64,000 nucleotides of DNA from Burkholderiales bacterium. Lineage in GTDB: Bacteria > Pseudomonadota > Gammaproteobacteria > Burkholderiales > Burkholderiaceae_C. The stretch is from assembly GCA_016213205.1 (NCBI GenBank), contig JACRAZ010000063.1:96340-160339 (forward strand). Reading direction: 5' to 3'. Each line of letters opens with the position of its first letter. Positions within the stretch are counted from its first letter, which is position 1. Of the stretch, positions 8,293 through 19,610 are shown in pieces. The translations under genes were made by a program, and so were the position numbers. A model generated the notes under the pieces. It was not told the DNA's origin and made no database searches. It worked only from the letters and a program-made list of their open reading frames with translations.

Positions 8293-9844
8293 GGGTGTCG
8301 ATCGGTCGCCGCTCCAGGCGGCGGCCATAGAAGCATTCGGCCTCCCAGGCGTCGTGCGCCCAGAGCAGGCCCAGTCCGGCCGAGGCCAGCCGGGCCGCAT
8401 CGGCCCCGCGGTCGTGCGCGCGGCCGGCGTCGAGGAAGGGCACCAGCACCAGGCGCCGGCGATCGCCCTCGCCGCCCCACAGCGGGTGGTGGTACTCGGC
8501 GCCCAGCGTCCAGCCGCTGTCGCGCACGAGCTGATTCTCGCGGTAGCCGCGCACGGTGTGGCGGCCCCCCAGGCTCAGCTGCTCCAGCGGCACCAGGTGG
8601 TCGGCGCTGCGCTGCACCAGGCCGCGCAGCAGCCACTGCGCGCCCGGCCGGCCGGCGGGCAGCGCCACCTGGGCCTGGCCCTGCCAGAAGCGGTAGCGCC
8701 GCGGCGCCTGGGCCTCGAGCGTGGCCGGCTCGGGCAGGTTGTTGCGGCCGCCCGCGAACACCGAGCGCAGCGCCAGCACGTGGGCCTCGCCGCGCAGCGT
8801 GAGTTCCTGGCTCAGGCGCCAGGTGCGGGTGCGGGTGGTGCCGGTGTTCTCGCCGGCCACGAAGCTGAAGGGCTCGCCATCGAGCGTGCTGCGGCTGTCG
8901 CGCCAGGTGGCCGAGGCGCCCAGCACCAGGCGGCGGTGGGCATCGTCGATCAGCGGGTGGCTCAGGCCCAGCTCGCGGGTGCGCACCCGGCTGGCGATGT
9001 TCAGCGCCTGCAGCGGCTCTTCGATCACCGCCGAATCCCCCTGGGCCAGGCGCAGCATCGCCAGCGTGCGCCCGGCGGCCAGCGGCAGCGTGAAGCCCAG
9101 TTCGCCCTGGTCGCTGCCGTCGCTGCGGCCCAGCGTGGCCGCGAGGGTGTCGCCCCAGCCGGTGAGGTTGCGCAGCGTGAGGCTGGCGCCAGCGGCCCGC
9201 GAGCCCGCGGCCGGCGCCTGGTGGTTGTGCGCCCACAGCTCGGCCCGCACCGCCGGTGCCCGCCGGGCCTCCACCTCGAGCACGGCCTGCCCCGGCGCAG
9301 CGCCGGGCGACAGCCGCAGGTTCAGGCGCTCGAACAGCGGGTCGGCCAGCAGCAGGCGCATGCGTTCCTGCAGGCGGTTCACCTCGAGCGGCTCGCCCGG
9401 GCGTGCAAGCCGTGCCTGCACATAGGCCGGGCTCAGCCGGCCCAGGCCCTGCATGCGCCAGGCCGTGATGCGGCCTTCCACCACCTGCACCCGCAGCAGG
9501 CCTTCGGCCAGCGCCTCGTCGTGCAGCACGGCCCCAGAGTTCACGTAGCCGCGCTCGACATACACGCGCGTGATGCGCTGGCGCAGCTCTTCCAGGTCCA
9601 CCCAGCGCAGCGGGCGGTTCAGCAGCGGTGCGGCCAGCGCCGCGAGTTGCTCGCCGTCGACCACGCTGGCGCCTTCGAACACCACGCGGCGCAGCAGGAT
9701 GGGGGCTTCGGCGCCGCCCGGCACCGTGGCCGGCGCGGCCGGACCGGCATCGGCCTGCACTGCTGGCGAAGCGGCGGCCATGGGCGTGCACAGCAGCGCC
9801 AGGGCGGCCCCGGTGGCCGAGAGCAGCGGTCGCATCATCGGCAA
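8237..9844 (-). CDS. TpsB outer-membrane transporter (ShlB/FhaC/HecB family)
   Basis: The outer-membrane pore of two-partner secretion, 535 residues. Order: signal peptide (cleaved near AAAS), two POTRA domains (about 50-125 and 126-205) that recognise the TpsA TPS domain, then a 16-strand barrel. Barrel motif 3 is clear in LGGRHTVRGYREN, holding the VRGY tetrad of loop L6, and the protein ends with an amphipathic strand (IHIALRYRIE). TTG at 9844 is favoured because GGAGG lies 8 bases upstream; ATG at 9838 or 9835 is possible. It is the first gene of the operon that encodes its likely substrate. Confidence 0.88.
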   Translation of the reverse strand: MPMMRPLLSATGAALALLCTPMAAASPAVQADAGPAAPATVPGGAEAPILLRRVVFEGASVVDGEQLAALAAPLLNRPLRWVDLEELRQRITRVYVERGYVNSGAVLHDEALAEGLLRVQVVEGRITAWRMQGLGRLSPAYVQARLARPGEPLEVNRLQERMRLLLADPLFERLNLRLSPGAAPGQAVLEVEARRAPAVRAELWAHNHQAPAAGSRAAGASLTLRNLTGWGDTLAATLGRSDGSDQGELGFTLPLAAGRTLAMLRLAQGDSAVIEEPLQALNIASRVRTRELGLSHPLIDDAHRRLVLGASATWRDSRSTLDGEPFSFVAGENTGTTRTRTWRLSQELTLRGEAHVLALRSVFAGGRNNLPEPATLEAQAPRRYRFWQGQAQVALPAGRPGAQWLLRGLVQRSADHLVPLEQLSLGGRHTVRGYRENQLVRDSGWTLGAEYHHPLWGGEGDRRRLVLVPFLDAGRAHDRGADAARLASAGLGLLWAHDAWEAECFYGRRLERRPIDTHGDLQDRGIHIALRYRIE

Positions 9845-10003
9845 GGCGGTGTCCTCCGGGTCAGGCGGTTGGGAATGGCTGCATGCGAGCAGACGTGCCG
9901 GCTGGGCGGCCCGCCAGTGGCCGGGTGCGCTGCAGGCCCCGCCCCATGGGGCCGACTATGCCCAAAGCCGCGCCTGGCCGCCACGGCGACGGGTTGCGCG
10001 GCG

Positions 10004-11227
10004 TCAACGCCCATGGCTCCGGCCCGCGCGCGGCCACAACAGCAGCGCCGCGACGGCAAAGCCCAGGGCCGGCCCCCAGCCGAGTGGCAGCACCGTGGCC
10101 GGCGTGGGCGCGAGTGCCACCACGGTGGCCATGCGCACCAGGGTTGCCCCGGCCAGCACCGCGTTCAGTGCGCCGCTGGCACGGCCTTCGTGGCCGCCCT
10201 GCCCCAGCGCCAGGCAGGCTGAGAAGGCGCTCACCAGCAGCAGCGCCCAGCAGGCGCCTGCCAGGGCCTGTGCGGCCATCAGCGCGGGCAGCGCCGCGCC
10301 TTGTGCGCAGGCCCAGGCCAGCCCGCTGGCCGCGGCGGCGCCGAAGGCCCCGCTGGCCAGGCTGGGCCAGGCGCCCCAGCGCCTGGCCAGCACGCTGGCC
10401 GGCCACAGCGCCAGGTTGAAGCCCACCCAGAACATCGGCAGCAGCCACGGCAACTCGGTGGCCGGTGCCACGGCCAGGAACAGCGGTGCCTGCACGACAT
10501 TGGCGTGGAGCTGGAACGCCAGCGCGGCCAGGGCCACGGCGGCCAGAAAGCCGGCCAGCGCCGGCGCGGCCGGCCTGGCAGCGCCCGCCGCTGCGGGGGT
10601 GGGGGCGGTCGCGGTGGTGCCGGCGCTGCGCGCCAGCGCCCGCTCGGCCGCCACCATGCCCAGCGTCACCGCCGCCAGCGCCAGCGACACCAGCACGAAG
10701 GGCACGCGCGGGTCCAGTGCCTTCAGCTGCAGGCCCAGGTAAGGCGCCAGCGCGGCGGCCACGCCGCCTCCCAGCATCACCAGCGCCAGCAGGCCGGGCT
10801 GGGCCGGCCGGGCCACGTAGCGGCCCAGCAGCGTGAGCGGCGGCGCACGCAGCACCGAGGCGCTGGCCGCCCACACCAGGGTGAGTGCCATCAAGGCCAG
10901 GCCGGAGCCCGGCGCCAGCCAGGGCAACGCCACGAAGGCCGCCATCGACACCAGCGTGGCGGCAACGATCCAGCCGCCCAGGCGGCCCAGCACCCGCGCG
11001 GCGCGGTCGCTGGCCAGGCCGACCGCCAGGTCGCTGGCCATGAACACCAATTGGTCCAGCATCAGCAGCCAGGGCACCAGCGTGCGTGGCAGCCCGGCGC
11101 GTTCCACCAGCGCGGGCAGGTAGATCACGTAGACCACCCAGCTCAAGGCAAACAGCGCCTGCACCAGTGCGAGGTACAGGCCGATGGCATGCGGCACGCG
11201 GGCCGCTGGCGCAGGGGTGGAGGACAT
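10004..11227 (-). CDS. MFS transporter
   Basis: A 407-residue integral membrane protein with about twelve hydrophobic helices and a Pro/Ala-rich central loop (about 210-235) separating two six-helix halves, as in the major facilitator superfamily. After helix 2, LAVGLASDRAARVLGRLGGW resembles the family's G-x-x-x-D-R signature. The substrate cannot be told from sequence. ATG at 11227 places the first helix shortly after the start; an upstream in-frame GTG at 11290 would add 21 polar residues. It is divergent from glnS across a 140-base gap in which I see no clear promoter. Confidence 0.75.
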   Translation of the reverse strand: MSSTPAPAARVPHAIGLYLALVQALFALSWVVYVIYLPALVERAGLPRTLVPWLLMLDQLVFMASDLAVGLASDRAARVLGRLGGWIVAATLVSMAAFVALPWLAPGSGLALMALTLVWAASASVLRAPPLTLLGRYVARPAQPGLLALVMLGGGVAAALAPYLGLQLKALDPRVPFVLVSLALAAVTLGMVAAERALARSAGTTATAPTPAAAGAARPAAPALAGFLAAVALAALAFQLHANVVQAPLFLAVAPATELPWLLPMFWVGFNLALWPASVLARRWGAWPSLASGAFGAAAASGLAWACAQGAALPALMAAQALAGACWALLLVSAFSACLALGQGGHEGRASGALNAVLAGATLVRMATVVALAPTPATVLPLGWGPALGFAVAALLLWPRAGRSHGR

Positions 11228-11367
11228 GGGGTTGGCGGTGTCCGGGTTGGCAGTGCGAAGCAAGGCGTGGGCGACCCGCGATGGTGCCACCGACCCGCCG
11301 CCGCGGGGCCACGCTCCTAGAATCCCGGCTTCCCTGCCACGGCCCCCGGGCCGACCGAGCCACGACG

Positions 11368-13422
<2,055 letters not shown>

Positions 13423-13473
13423 CACAGCCCCGGGGGCCGGCCGCCGCACCCCCGCGACGGCCGGCGCACCGGA

Positions 13474-15624
13474 TCAGCCGAACCACCAGCTCGCGTCCAG
13501 CACCTGGATGCTGCCGGCGAAGGGCTGGCCGGCCAGGTCCACCATCGCGTCGGTGTTCAGCGACAGGCGGGCCGCCTCGGCCAGCAGGTCGCCCTGCGTT
13601 TCCCACAGCTTGCCTGGCCCCACCTGCGAGGCCACGACGCTGACCACCTCGGTCGGTGCAGCGCTGCCGGTCAGCACCTGGTACAGGTGCGCCACCAGCG
13701 TGGTGGTGGCCATGCCCTGGGGCGCGTAGTGCGCCAGCATGGCCTGGGCCAGCGTGCCCATGCCCGGCTGGCGGTCGGCCTCGAAGGTCCAGCGGCTGAG
13801 CTCGGCCTGGCCGGGCATCACGTCGTACAAGGCGCGGTACAGCGCCGCGGCCTCCCAGACCTCGCCCGCCGGGGAGGTGGCGGTCGGGGCCAGCGTGTCC
13901 ACCGCGTACAGCCCGTCGCTCACGCGCAGGCGCTCCACGCCCGCGACATCGACCACCCCGGCCGAGCAGCCCACGCGGCTGAGCACACCCGGCGCAAACC
14001 GCAGCACAGCCGCATGGGCCAGCACGTCGGCGGTGCTGGCGTCCAGCACCAGCGTGTCGGTGCCGCTGCCGCCGGCCACGGTGTCGTTGCCGCCACCGGC
14101 CAGCAGCAGGTCGTTGCCGGCGCCGCCGTCGAGCCGGTCGTCCAGCGGCGTGCCGTTCAGCGTGTCGGCGCCGGTGGTGCCGGTGCTGTTCACGGCCCGC
14201 GTCGCGAACACCCGGGTCTGCACGCCGGGGCCGCTGCCGTCGCCGCCGTTGTAGCCGTCGCTCGCGGCGGCCCAGGTGGCGGCAAAGCGCCCATCGGCCA
14301 GCGCCACCAGGTCCACCTGGCTCTGGAAGCCACCGCCATCGTGCAGCACCAGGGCGCCGCCCAGCGGCTGCAGGTCGGCCCCGTAGGCCCGGGCCTGCGC
14401 ATCGATCCACGAGCGGCCATGCCAGCCCACCGCGTAGCCGCCACCGGCCAGCGCCACCACGTCGCCCACCTGCAGCGCCGCGTCGTTGGCCTCCACCACC
14501 TGCTCCGCGCCGCGGCGCTGCCCGTTGGCATCGAAGGCCTGGGCCCGCAGCTGGCGGGTCCAGATGCCCTGGGCATCGGGCGCCGTGGTGCTTTCCCACA
14601 CGGCCACGAAGCCGCCGCCGTCCAGCCCGACGACCCGCACGTCCTCCTGGTCGGCCACGGTCACGCTGTTCAGCACGATGCGGTTGCCGCGTGCGCTGCC
14701 GTTTGCATTGACCAGCTGGGCCATCACGCCGCTGCCCGCGCCGTCGCCGCTGGCGGCGTCACGGTGGGTCCAGGCCACCACCAGGCCGCCATCGGCCAGC
14801 GGCGCCGCGGTCCAGTGCGCGCCGGCGCCCTGCCCGCCGATGGGCAAGGTGACCTGCGAGCCCTGCACGTTGGCGTTGGCGTCGTACATGCGCACCACGA
14901 TCGAGGCCGGGTCGTAGTAGTACGCCGCCAGGTGCAGCGCCGCGAAGCCGCCCAGCGTCAGGCCCTGCACCATGGGGCTGTAGCACCAGTCACCCGACCA
15001 GGCCTTCTCGCCCTCCACCTTGCTGCCGGTGGCGCCGTAGATCTGGGCCTTGATGCTGGGGCCACCGCCGGCACCCTGGCTGTTCACGGTGGTGGAGCCA
15101 TCTTCCCAGGCCACGACGAAGCGGCCATCGGCCAGCGCGCTGGGCCACGTGGCCTGCTGGTAGTTGCTCACGGTGGTGTTCACCAGCGCCTCGCCGCCGA
15201 TGCGCGCGCCCGCCGGCGAGAACAGCTGCATCTTGACCGACTTGACGCTCGCGTCGCCGCCGCTGCCGCTGCCCGGGTGCTCGTAGCCGCCGAAGAAGTC
15301 CCAGCCGTCGGTCCAGCTCACGACGATGTTGCCGTTGGCCAGCACGGTCACCTTCGGGTCCACCTGCCAGCCCTGGGTGGCCGAGTTGACCGCGATCTCC
15401 TCGCCCACCGGCCGGCCCTGCGCATTGAACAGGCGCATGCGGATCTCGCTGGCCGCGTTGCCGGGCGCGGGCAACTGACCCGCGCCCTGGCCATCGTGGT
15501 TGATCCACACCACCACGTAGCCACCGTTGGCCAGCGCCGCCACCCGGTGTGATTCCTGGGTTCCGTAGGTCACGCTGTTCACGCTGGCGACCGTGCTCGA
15601 AGCCACCAATCCCGTCGACGCCAT
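13474..15624 (-). CDS. RTX-type calcium-binding secreted protein
   Basis: A 716-residue protein without an N-terminal signal peptide, as expected for a type I secretion substrate. Residues about 25-480 are repeated blade-like units (GGYVVVWINHDG, GRFVVAWEDGS, GGLVVAWTHRD, GGFVAVWEST, GGGYAVGWHG), suggesting a beta-propeller-like fold. A short RTX block follows (GGAGNDLLLAGGGNDTV, about 500-520). The last 150 residues (WEAAALYRALYDVMPGQ and on) resemble DUF4214-type modules of S-layer and RTX proteins. The start has an AGGAGA site 6 bases upstream. No type I exporter genes lie nearby. Ligand or activity unknown. Confidence 0.75.
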   Translation of the reverse strand: MASTGLVASSTVASVNSVTYGTQESHRVAALANGGYVVVWINHDGQGAGQLPAPGNAASEIRMRLFNAQGRPVGEEIAVNSATQGWQVDPKVTVLANGNIVVSWTDGWDFFGGYEHPGSGSGGDASVKSVKMQLFSPAGARIGGEALVNTTVSNYQQATWPSALADGRFVVAWEDGSTTVNSQGAGGGPSIKAQIYGATGSKVEGEKAWSGDWCYSPMVQGLTLGGFAALHLAAYYYDPASIVVRMYDANANVQGSQVTLPIGGQGAGAHWTAAPLADGGLVVAWTHRDAASGDGAGSGVMAQLVNANGSARGNRIVLNSVTVADQEDVRVVGLDGGGFVAVWESTTAPDAQGIWTRQLRAQAFDANGQRRGAEQVVEANDAALQVGDVVALAGGGYAVGWHGRSWIDAQARAYGADLQPLGGALVLHDGGGFQSQVDLVALADGRFAATWAAASDGYNGGDGSGPGVQTRVFATRAVNSTGTTGADTLNGTPLDDRLDGGAGNDLLLAGGGNDTVAGGSGTDTLVLDASTADVLAHAAVLRFAPGVLSRVGCSAGVVDVAGVERLRVSDGLYAVDTLAPTATSPAGEVWEAAALYRALYDVMPGQAELSRWTFEADRQPGMGTLAQAMLAHYAPQGMATTTLVAHLYQVLTGSAAPTEVVSVVASQVGPGKLWETQGDLLAEAARLSLNTDAMVDLAGQPFAGSIQVLDASWWFG

Positions 15625-15815
15625 GGTGTTCTCCTGGTTGTCCGAGGCCCACGCCGACGACCGGCATGTGCGGCCCGAAATGAGGCTAAACCCACGCAGC
15701 CGACGGTGGGTTGCGGGCAGTCAAGCCCTGCCCGACCACCGCGAACGACTTGACACCGGCATGCTGCCGCGCCATGGCACAAGGGGCCCTGCCCGCAACG
15801 AACCGTCTGCACACC

Positions 15816-17486
15816 ATGTCGCGCCTCATGCTCCGTGTGTCCCGTGCCGCCCCTGCGCTGGTCGCCGCGCTGGCCGGTGCCCTGCTGTCAGCCTCGGCCT
15901 GGGCTGGCAGCGTGGTCTGCCCCGCCCTCACGCCCGTGCAGGGGGCCGCGCTGCGTGGCGTGGCCCCGGTGTTCCCGGCCGACAACTGGTGGAACCTGGA
16001 CATCCGCTCCGCGCCGGTGGATGCGAACTCGGCCGCCTACATCGCCTTCATCAACAACGGCGGCACGCGGCGGCTGCATCCGGACTTCGGCGGCGAAGAG
16101 GCCCCCGGCAGCGTGGCCGTCTACGGCTTTCCGATCGCGGTGGTCGGCGCCGGCCAGGTGAAACTGCCGGTGACGTTTGGCTACTGGGATGAAAGCGACG
16201 GGGTGAACCCCGCCAACGGCCAGCCGCTGGCCTTCTACCCGATCCCAACCCAGGCCATCACCCAGCCGCACTGGGTGGAAGGCGGCGCGCCGGCCGACGT
16301 GGACCAGCGCAACAGCAGCGACCGCCACCTGTTGATCGTGGACTGCGTGGCGAACCAGCTCTACGAGCTGTACAACGTGTTCTACGACGGTGGCAGCGGC
16401 CGCTGGCTGGCGGGCTCGGGCGCCTTCTTCGACATGAACACCAACCAGCGCCGGCCCGAGGGCTGGACCTCGGCCGACGCCGCGGGCCTGGCCATCTTTC
16501 CCGGCCTGGTGCGCTACGACGAGGTCTACAACCCGGCGGTCACCGAGATCGGCCACGCGTTTCGCGTGACGGTGCGCGCCACCAATGGCCATGTGTGGCC
16601 GGCCTCGCACCGCGCGGGCAGCACCGCCGGCGCACTGCCGATGGGCGCGCGGCTGCGCTTGAAGGCCACGGTCAACGGCGCCGACCCCGCGCTGCGCAGC
16701 AGCGACCCGCAGGTGCAGAAGATCTTCCGCGCGATGCAGAAGCATGGCCTGATCGTGGCCGACAACGGCTCGGACCTCTACATCTCGGGCAGCTTCGACA
16801 CGCGCTGGAACAACGACATCCTGAACCCCGCGTTCCGCCTGCTCAGCGCCAGTGATTTCGACGTGGTGCAACTGGGCTGGAACCCGGTGGGTGCGGCGGC
16901 CGCGCTCGCGAGCGTGAGCGCGCAGCCGGCCACGCTGGTGGGGGGCACTGGCGGTACCGGCACGGTGATGCTGTCGGCGCCGGCGCCGGCCGGCGGCACG
17001 GTGGTCACGCTGGCCAGCAACCAGCCGGCCCTGCTGGTGCCCGGCTCGGTGACGGTGGGCCAGGGGGCCACGAGTGCCAGCTTCGGCTTCAGCACCCAGG
17101 CGGTGACGGCCAGCACCGTGGCCGCGCTCACGGCCCGTTATGCCGGCGTGAGCCGCAGCACCCCCGTGAATGTGCAGCCCGCCCCCGTGGGGCTGCCCAC
17201 GCCCAGCCAGCTGGTGCTGCAACCCACGCGGGTGCGGGGTGGCAGCACGGCCACTGGCACCGTGACCCTCAGTGCAGCGGCACCGGCCGGCGGCCTGGTG
17301 CTGGTGCTGGCCTCGTCCAACAGCACGCTGGCCAGCGTGCCGGCCAGCGTGAGCGTGCCGGCCGGCGCCACCAGCGTGGTGTTCACCGTCACGACACGGG
17401 CCACCACCCGCAACCGCACCGTGGCCATCAGCGCCCGGGCCGGCGACAGGAGCGTTGGCGCCTCATTGACCGTGACCGCGCGCTGA
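15816..17486 (+). CDS. Secreted protein with two Ig-like repeats
   Basis: A 556-residue exported protein. The signal peptide (MSRLMLRVSRAAPALV and on) is cleaved near AWA|GS. Residues about 35-370 form one large domain that starts APVFPADNWWNLDIRSAPVD; I do not recognise a characterised family. Two tandem repeats of about 90 residues follow, each with TGTVMLSAPAPAGGTVV or TGTVTLSAAAPAGGLVL, typical of Ig-like or bacterial cadherin-like stalks. Many in-frame codons precede it, but the ATG at 15816 directly precedes the signal peptide. It is divergent from the RTX gene across 191 bases. Function unknown. Confidence 0.7.
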   Translation: MSRLMLRVSRAAPALVAALAGALLSASAWAGSVVCPALTPVQGAALRGVAPVFPADNWWNLDIRSAPVDANSAAYIAFINNGGTRRLHPDFGGEEAPGSVAVYGFPIAVVGAGQVKLPVTFGYWDESDGVNPANGQPLAFYPIPTQAITQPHWVEGGAPADVDQRNSSDRHLLIVDCVANQLYELYNVFYDGGSGRWLAGSGAFFDMNTNQRRPEGWTSADAAGLAIFPGLVRYDEVYNPAVTEIGHAFRVTVRATNGHVWPASHRAGSTAGALPMGARLRLKATVNGADPALRSSDPQVQKIFRAMQKHGLIVADNGSDLYISGSFDTRWNNDILNPAFRLLSASDFDVVQLGWNPVGAAAALASVSAQPATLVGGTGGTGTVMLSAPAPAGGTVVTLASNQPALLVPGSVTVGQGATSASFGFSTQAVTASTVAALTARYAGVSRSTPVNVQPAPVGLPTPSQLVLQPTRVRGGSTATGTVTLSAAAPAGGLVLVLASSNSTLASVPASVSVPAGATSVVFTVTTRATTRNRTVAISARAGDRSVGASLTVTAR

Positions 17487-17538
17487 CCGTCACCGCACGC
17501 CGATCGCCAGCGCGCGCCACCGGTCGTGCGCCCGGGCG

Positions 17539-18831
17539 TCAGCGTGCGCGCCACCAGTCGCGCGCTTCGGCCCAGCTGTAGCTGGCCTGGGCCGCGGCCA
17601 GCCCCAGCGGGCCCCAGGTGCGCGGCAGGCCATAGGGTGCAAAGCCCTCGGGCAGGGGCGCGCCCTCGGCCAGGGCGGCGGCCAGCGCCTCGCCGGCCAC
17701 CGTGGTGGGTGCCACGCCGTGGCCGCCGAAGCTCAGCGCATACCAGGCCCCCGCGGCCGGCCCGCTGCGCAGGCGGCCGATCTGCGGCATCTTGTGGCGC
17801 GCGTAACTCATCAGCCCGCTCCAGGCAAAGGCCACCTTCGCATCGGCGAGTTGGGGGTACACCCGCAGCATGTCGCGCTTGAGGAAGGCCGCGATGTCCT
17901 GCGGCCGCCGGTCGCGCACGGCGATGCGCCCGCCCCACAGCAGGCGCGTGTCGGCCAGCGCGCGGTAGTAGTCGAACGCGAAGCGCGTGTCGTAGATGGC
18001 GGCACGGCTGGGCACCAGTTCGCGCTGCAGCGCGCCCAGCGGCTCGGTCACCATCACGTAGGTGGCGATCGGCAGCATCGCGCGCTCGATGTCGGGCACC
18101 AGGCCGCGCAGGTAGCCGCCGCCGGCCACCACCAGCTCGCGCGCGCGCACCCGCCCCTGCGCCGTGTGCACGGTGAAGCCGGCGCCCTCCCGCCTGATGG
18201 CCCGCACCGGCGAGGCTTCGTGCAGGCGTGCGCCGCCCTGCTGCAGCACGCGCGCCAGGCCGAGCGCGTACTTCAGCGGGTGGAAGTGGAACGCATCGGG
18301 TTCCAGCAGCGCGCCGAAGTAGCGGTCGGAGCGCACGTGCGCGGCCAGTTCGGGCTTGCGGATCAGCGACCACTGCACGCCGAAGTGATCGGCCATCAGC
18401 CGCTGCTGGCGCAGCAGCAGCGATTCGTCGTCGAACCAGTTGGCCAGCAATGCACCGCCCTCCACCGCATCGCACGCGATCGCGTGCTGACGGATGCGCT
18501 GGCGGATCAGGCCCACCGCGCGGCGTGTCAGTGCGTAGGTGGCGCGTGCGCGCTCGGGGCCCAGCTGGGCCAGCAGGTCGGCGCAATCGAGGCTGTAGCC
18601 GCCGAACACGAAGCCGCCGTTGCGGCCGGAGGCGCCATGGCCCACACGCTCGGCCTCCAGCACCAGCACGTCGCGCTGGCCGCGCTCGAGCAGGCCCAGC
18701 GCAGTGGCCAGGCCGGCGAAGCCCGCCCCCACCACGCACACCTCGGCCTCGGCCTCGCCCTGCAAGGGCTCGGCCGGCGCGCGTGCGCCCGCCGTGACTT
18801 CGTAGTAGCTGGGCATCTCGCGGGCGCTCAT
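17539..18831 (-). CDS. FAD-dependent amine oxidoreductase (PuuB/DadA-like)
   Basis: A 430-residue flavoprotein of the DAO family, closest in feel to gamma-glutamylputrescine oxidases. The N-terminal dinucleotide-binding motif is VVGAGFAGLATALGLLERG (about 32-50), followed by ASGRNGGFVFGGYS, the region that contacts FAD in this family. The C-terminal half has YARHKMPQIGRL and SFGGHGVAPTTVAGE, which close the FAD site. The start (ATG at 18831) overlaps the LytTR regulator stop by 4 bases, so it is the last gene of a kinase-regulator-oxidase operon. The true substrate amine is not determined by sequence alone. Confidence 0.83.
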   Translation of the reverse strand: MSAREMPSYYEVTAGARAPAEPLQGEAEAEVCVVGAGFAGLATALGLLERGQRDVLVLEAERVGHGASGRNGGFVFGGYSLDCADLLAQLGPERARATYALTRRAVGLIRQRIRQHAIACDAVEGGALLANWFDDESLLLRQQRLMADHFGVQWSLIRKPELAAHVRSDRYFGALLEPDAFHFHPLKYALGLARVLQQGGARLHEASPVRAIRREGAGFTVHTAQGRVRARELVVAGGGYLRGLVPDIERAMLPIATYVMVTEPLGALQRELVPSRAAIYDTRFAFDYYRALADTRLLWGGRIAVRDRRPQDIAAFLKRDMLRVYPQLADAKVAFAWSGLMSYARHKMPQIGRLRSGPAAGAWYALSFGGHGVAPTTVAGEALAAALAEGAPLPEGFAPYGLPRTWGPLGLAAAQASYSWAEARDWWRAR

Positions 18832-19610
18832 TGTTCGATCCATTCGCGGAACGCGCGCGCGCGCTCCTGGCTCACCAGCACCGGGGCCTCGGGGGCCGGC
18901 TGCAGCTCGAGCCGCAGCTGGCCCTTGCCGTGCGGGCGGAAGGACTTCACGGCCTCCAGCTGCACCAGGTACTGGCGGTTGGCGCGAAAGAAGCGCCGCG
19001 GGTCCAGCGCCGCCTCCAGCTCGGCCAGGGTGTCGTCGGCCAGCAGGCGCTCGCCGCCGCGCGTGAGCACGAAGCTGAGCTTGTCCACCGAGGTGCACCA
19101 GGCCACCTCGTCCACCGCGACGCTGGCGAACGCGCTGCCACGCCGCAGCACCAGGCGCTGGCGCCAGCGCTCGCGCCCGGGCGTGCGCAGGTGCAACGCG
19201 GCCAGCAGGCCTTCGAGGTTGCCGGTGAAATGGCGGCGCAACGCCTCATGGCGCGCCAGCGCCGCGGCCAGCGCGGCATCCCCCACCGGCTTGAGCAGGT
19301 AGTCGATCGCATTGCACTTGAAGGCCTCCAGCACGAAGGCATCGTGCGCGGTGGTGAAGATCACCGGCGCGCCCGGCACCATGCCGCCCGCGGCGGGGTC
19401 GAACAGCGCCAGCGACAACCCGTCGGCCAGCTGGATGTCCAGCAGCAGCAGGTCCGGCGCCGGATGCCGCGCCAGCCAATCGCGTGCGGCCTGCACCGAG
19501 GCCACCGCGCCCACCACCTGCGCCGCGGGCGCCACGCGCTGCAGCGCCTCGACCAGGCGCGCCAGCGCGGGGGGTTCGTCCTCGGCGATGAAGATGCGCA
19601 GCGCGGTCAT
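18828..19610 (-). CDS. LytTR-family response regulator
   Basis: A 260-residue regulator. The receiver domain has the acidic pair at EDE (10-12), phosphoacceptor Asp58 in LLLLDIQLADG and Lys107 in YLLKPVG. The LytTR DNA-binding domain (about 150-255) shows VDEVAWCTSVDKLSFVLT and FFRANRQYLVQL. It overlaps its kinase upstream (ATGA at 19607-19610) and the flavoprotein gene downstream (ATGA at 18828-18831), so all three are translationally coupled. This is the second LytTR system in the window and it is not a close copy of the first. Confidence 0.88.
   Translation of the reverse strand: MTALRIFIAEDEPPALARLVEALQRVAPAAQVVGAVASVQAARDWLARHPAPDLLLLDIQLADGLSLALFDPAAGGMVPGAPVIFTTAHDAFVLEAFKCNAIDYLLKPVGDAALAAALARHEALRRHFTGNLEGLLAALHLRTPGRERWRQRLVLRRGSAFASVAVDEVAWCTSVDKLSFVLTRGGERLLADDTLAELEAALDPRRFFRANRQYLVQLEAVKSFRPHGKGQLRLELQPAPEAPVLVSQERARAFREWIEQ

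Noticed and set aside
13436..13465. GC-rich inverted repeat (GCCGGCCG ... CGGCCGGC) between glnS and the RTX gene as a terminator
   Set aside because: The loop is 14 bases long, there is no T-run on either strand, and such palindromes arise easily at this GC content.
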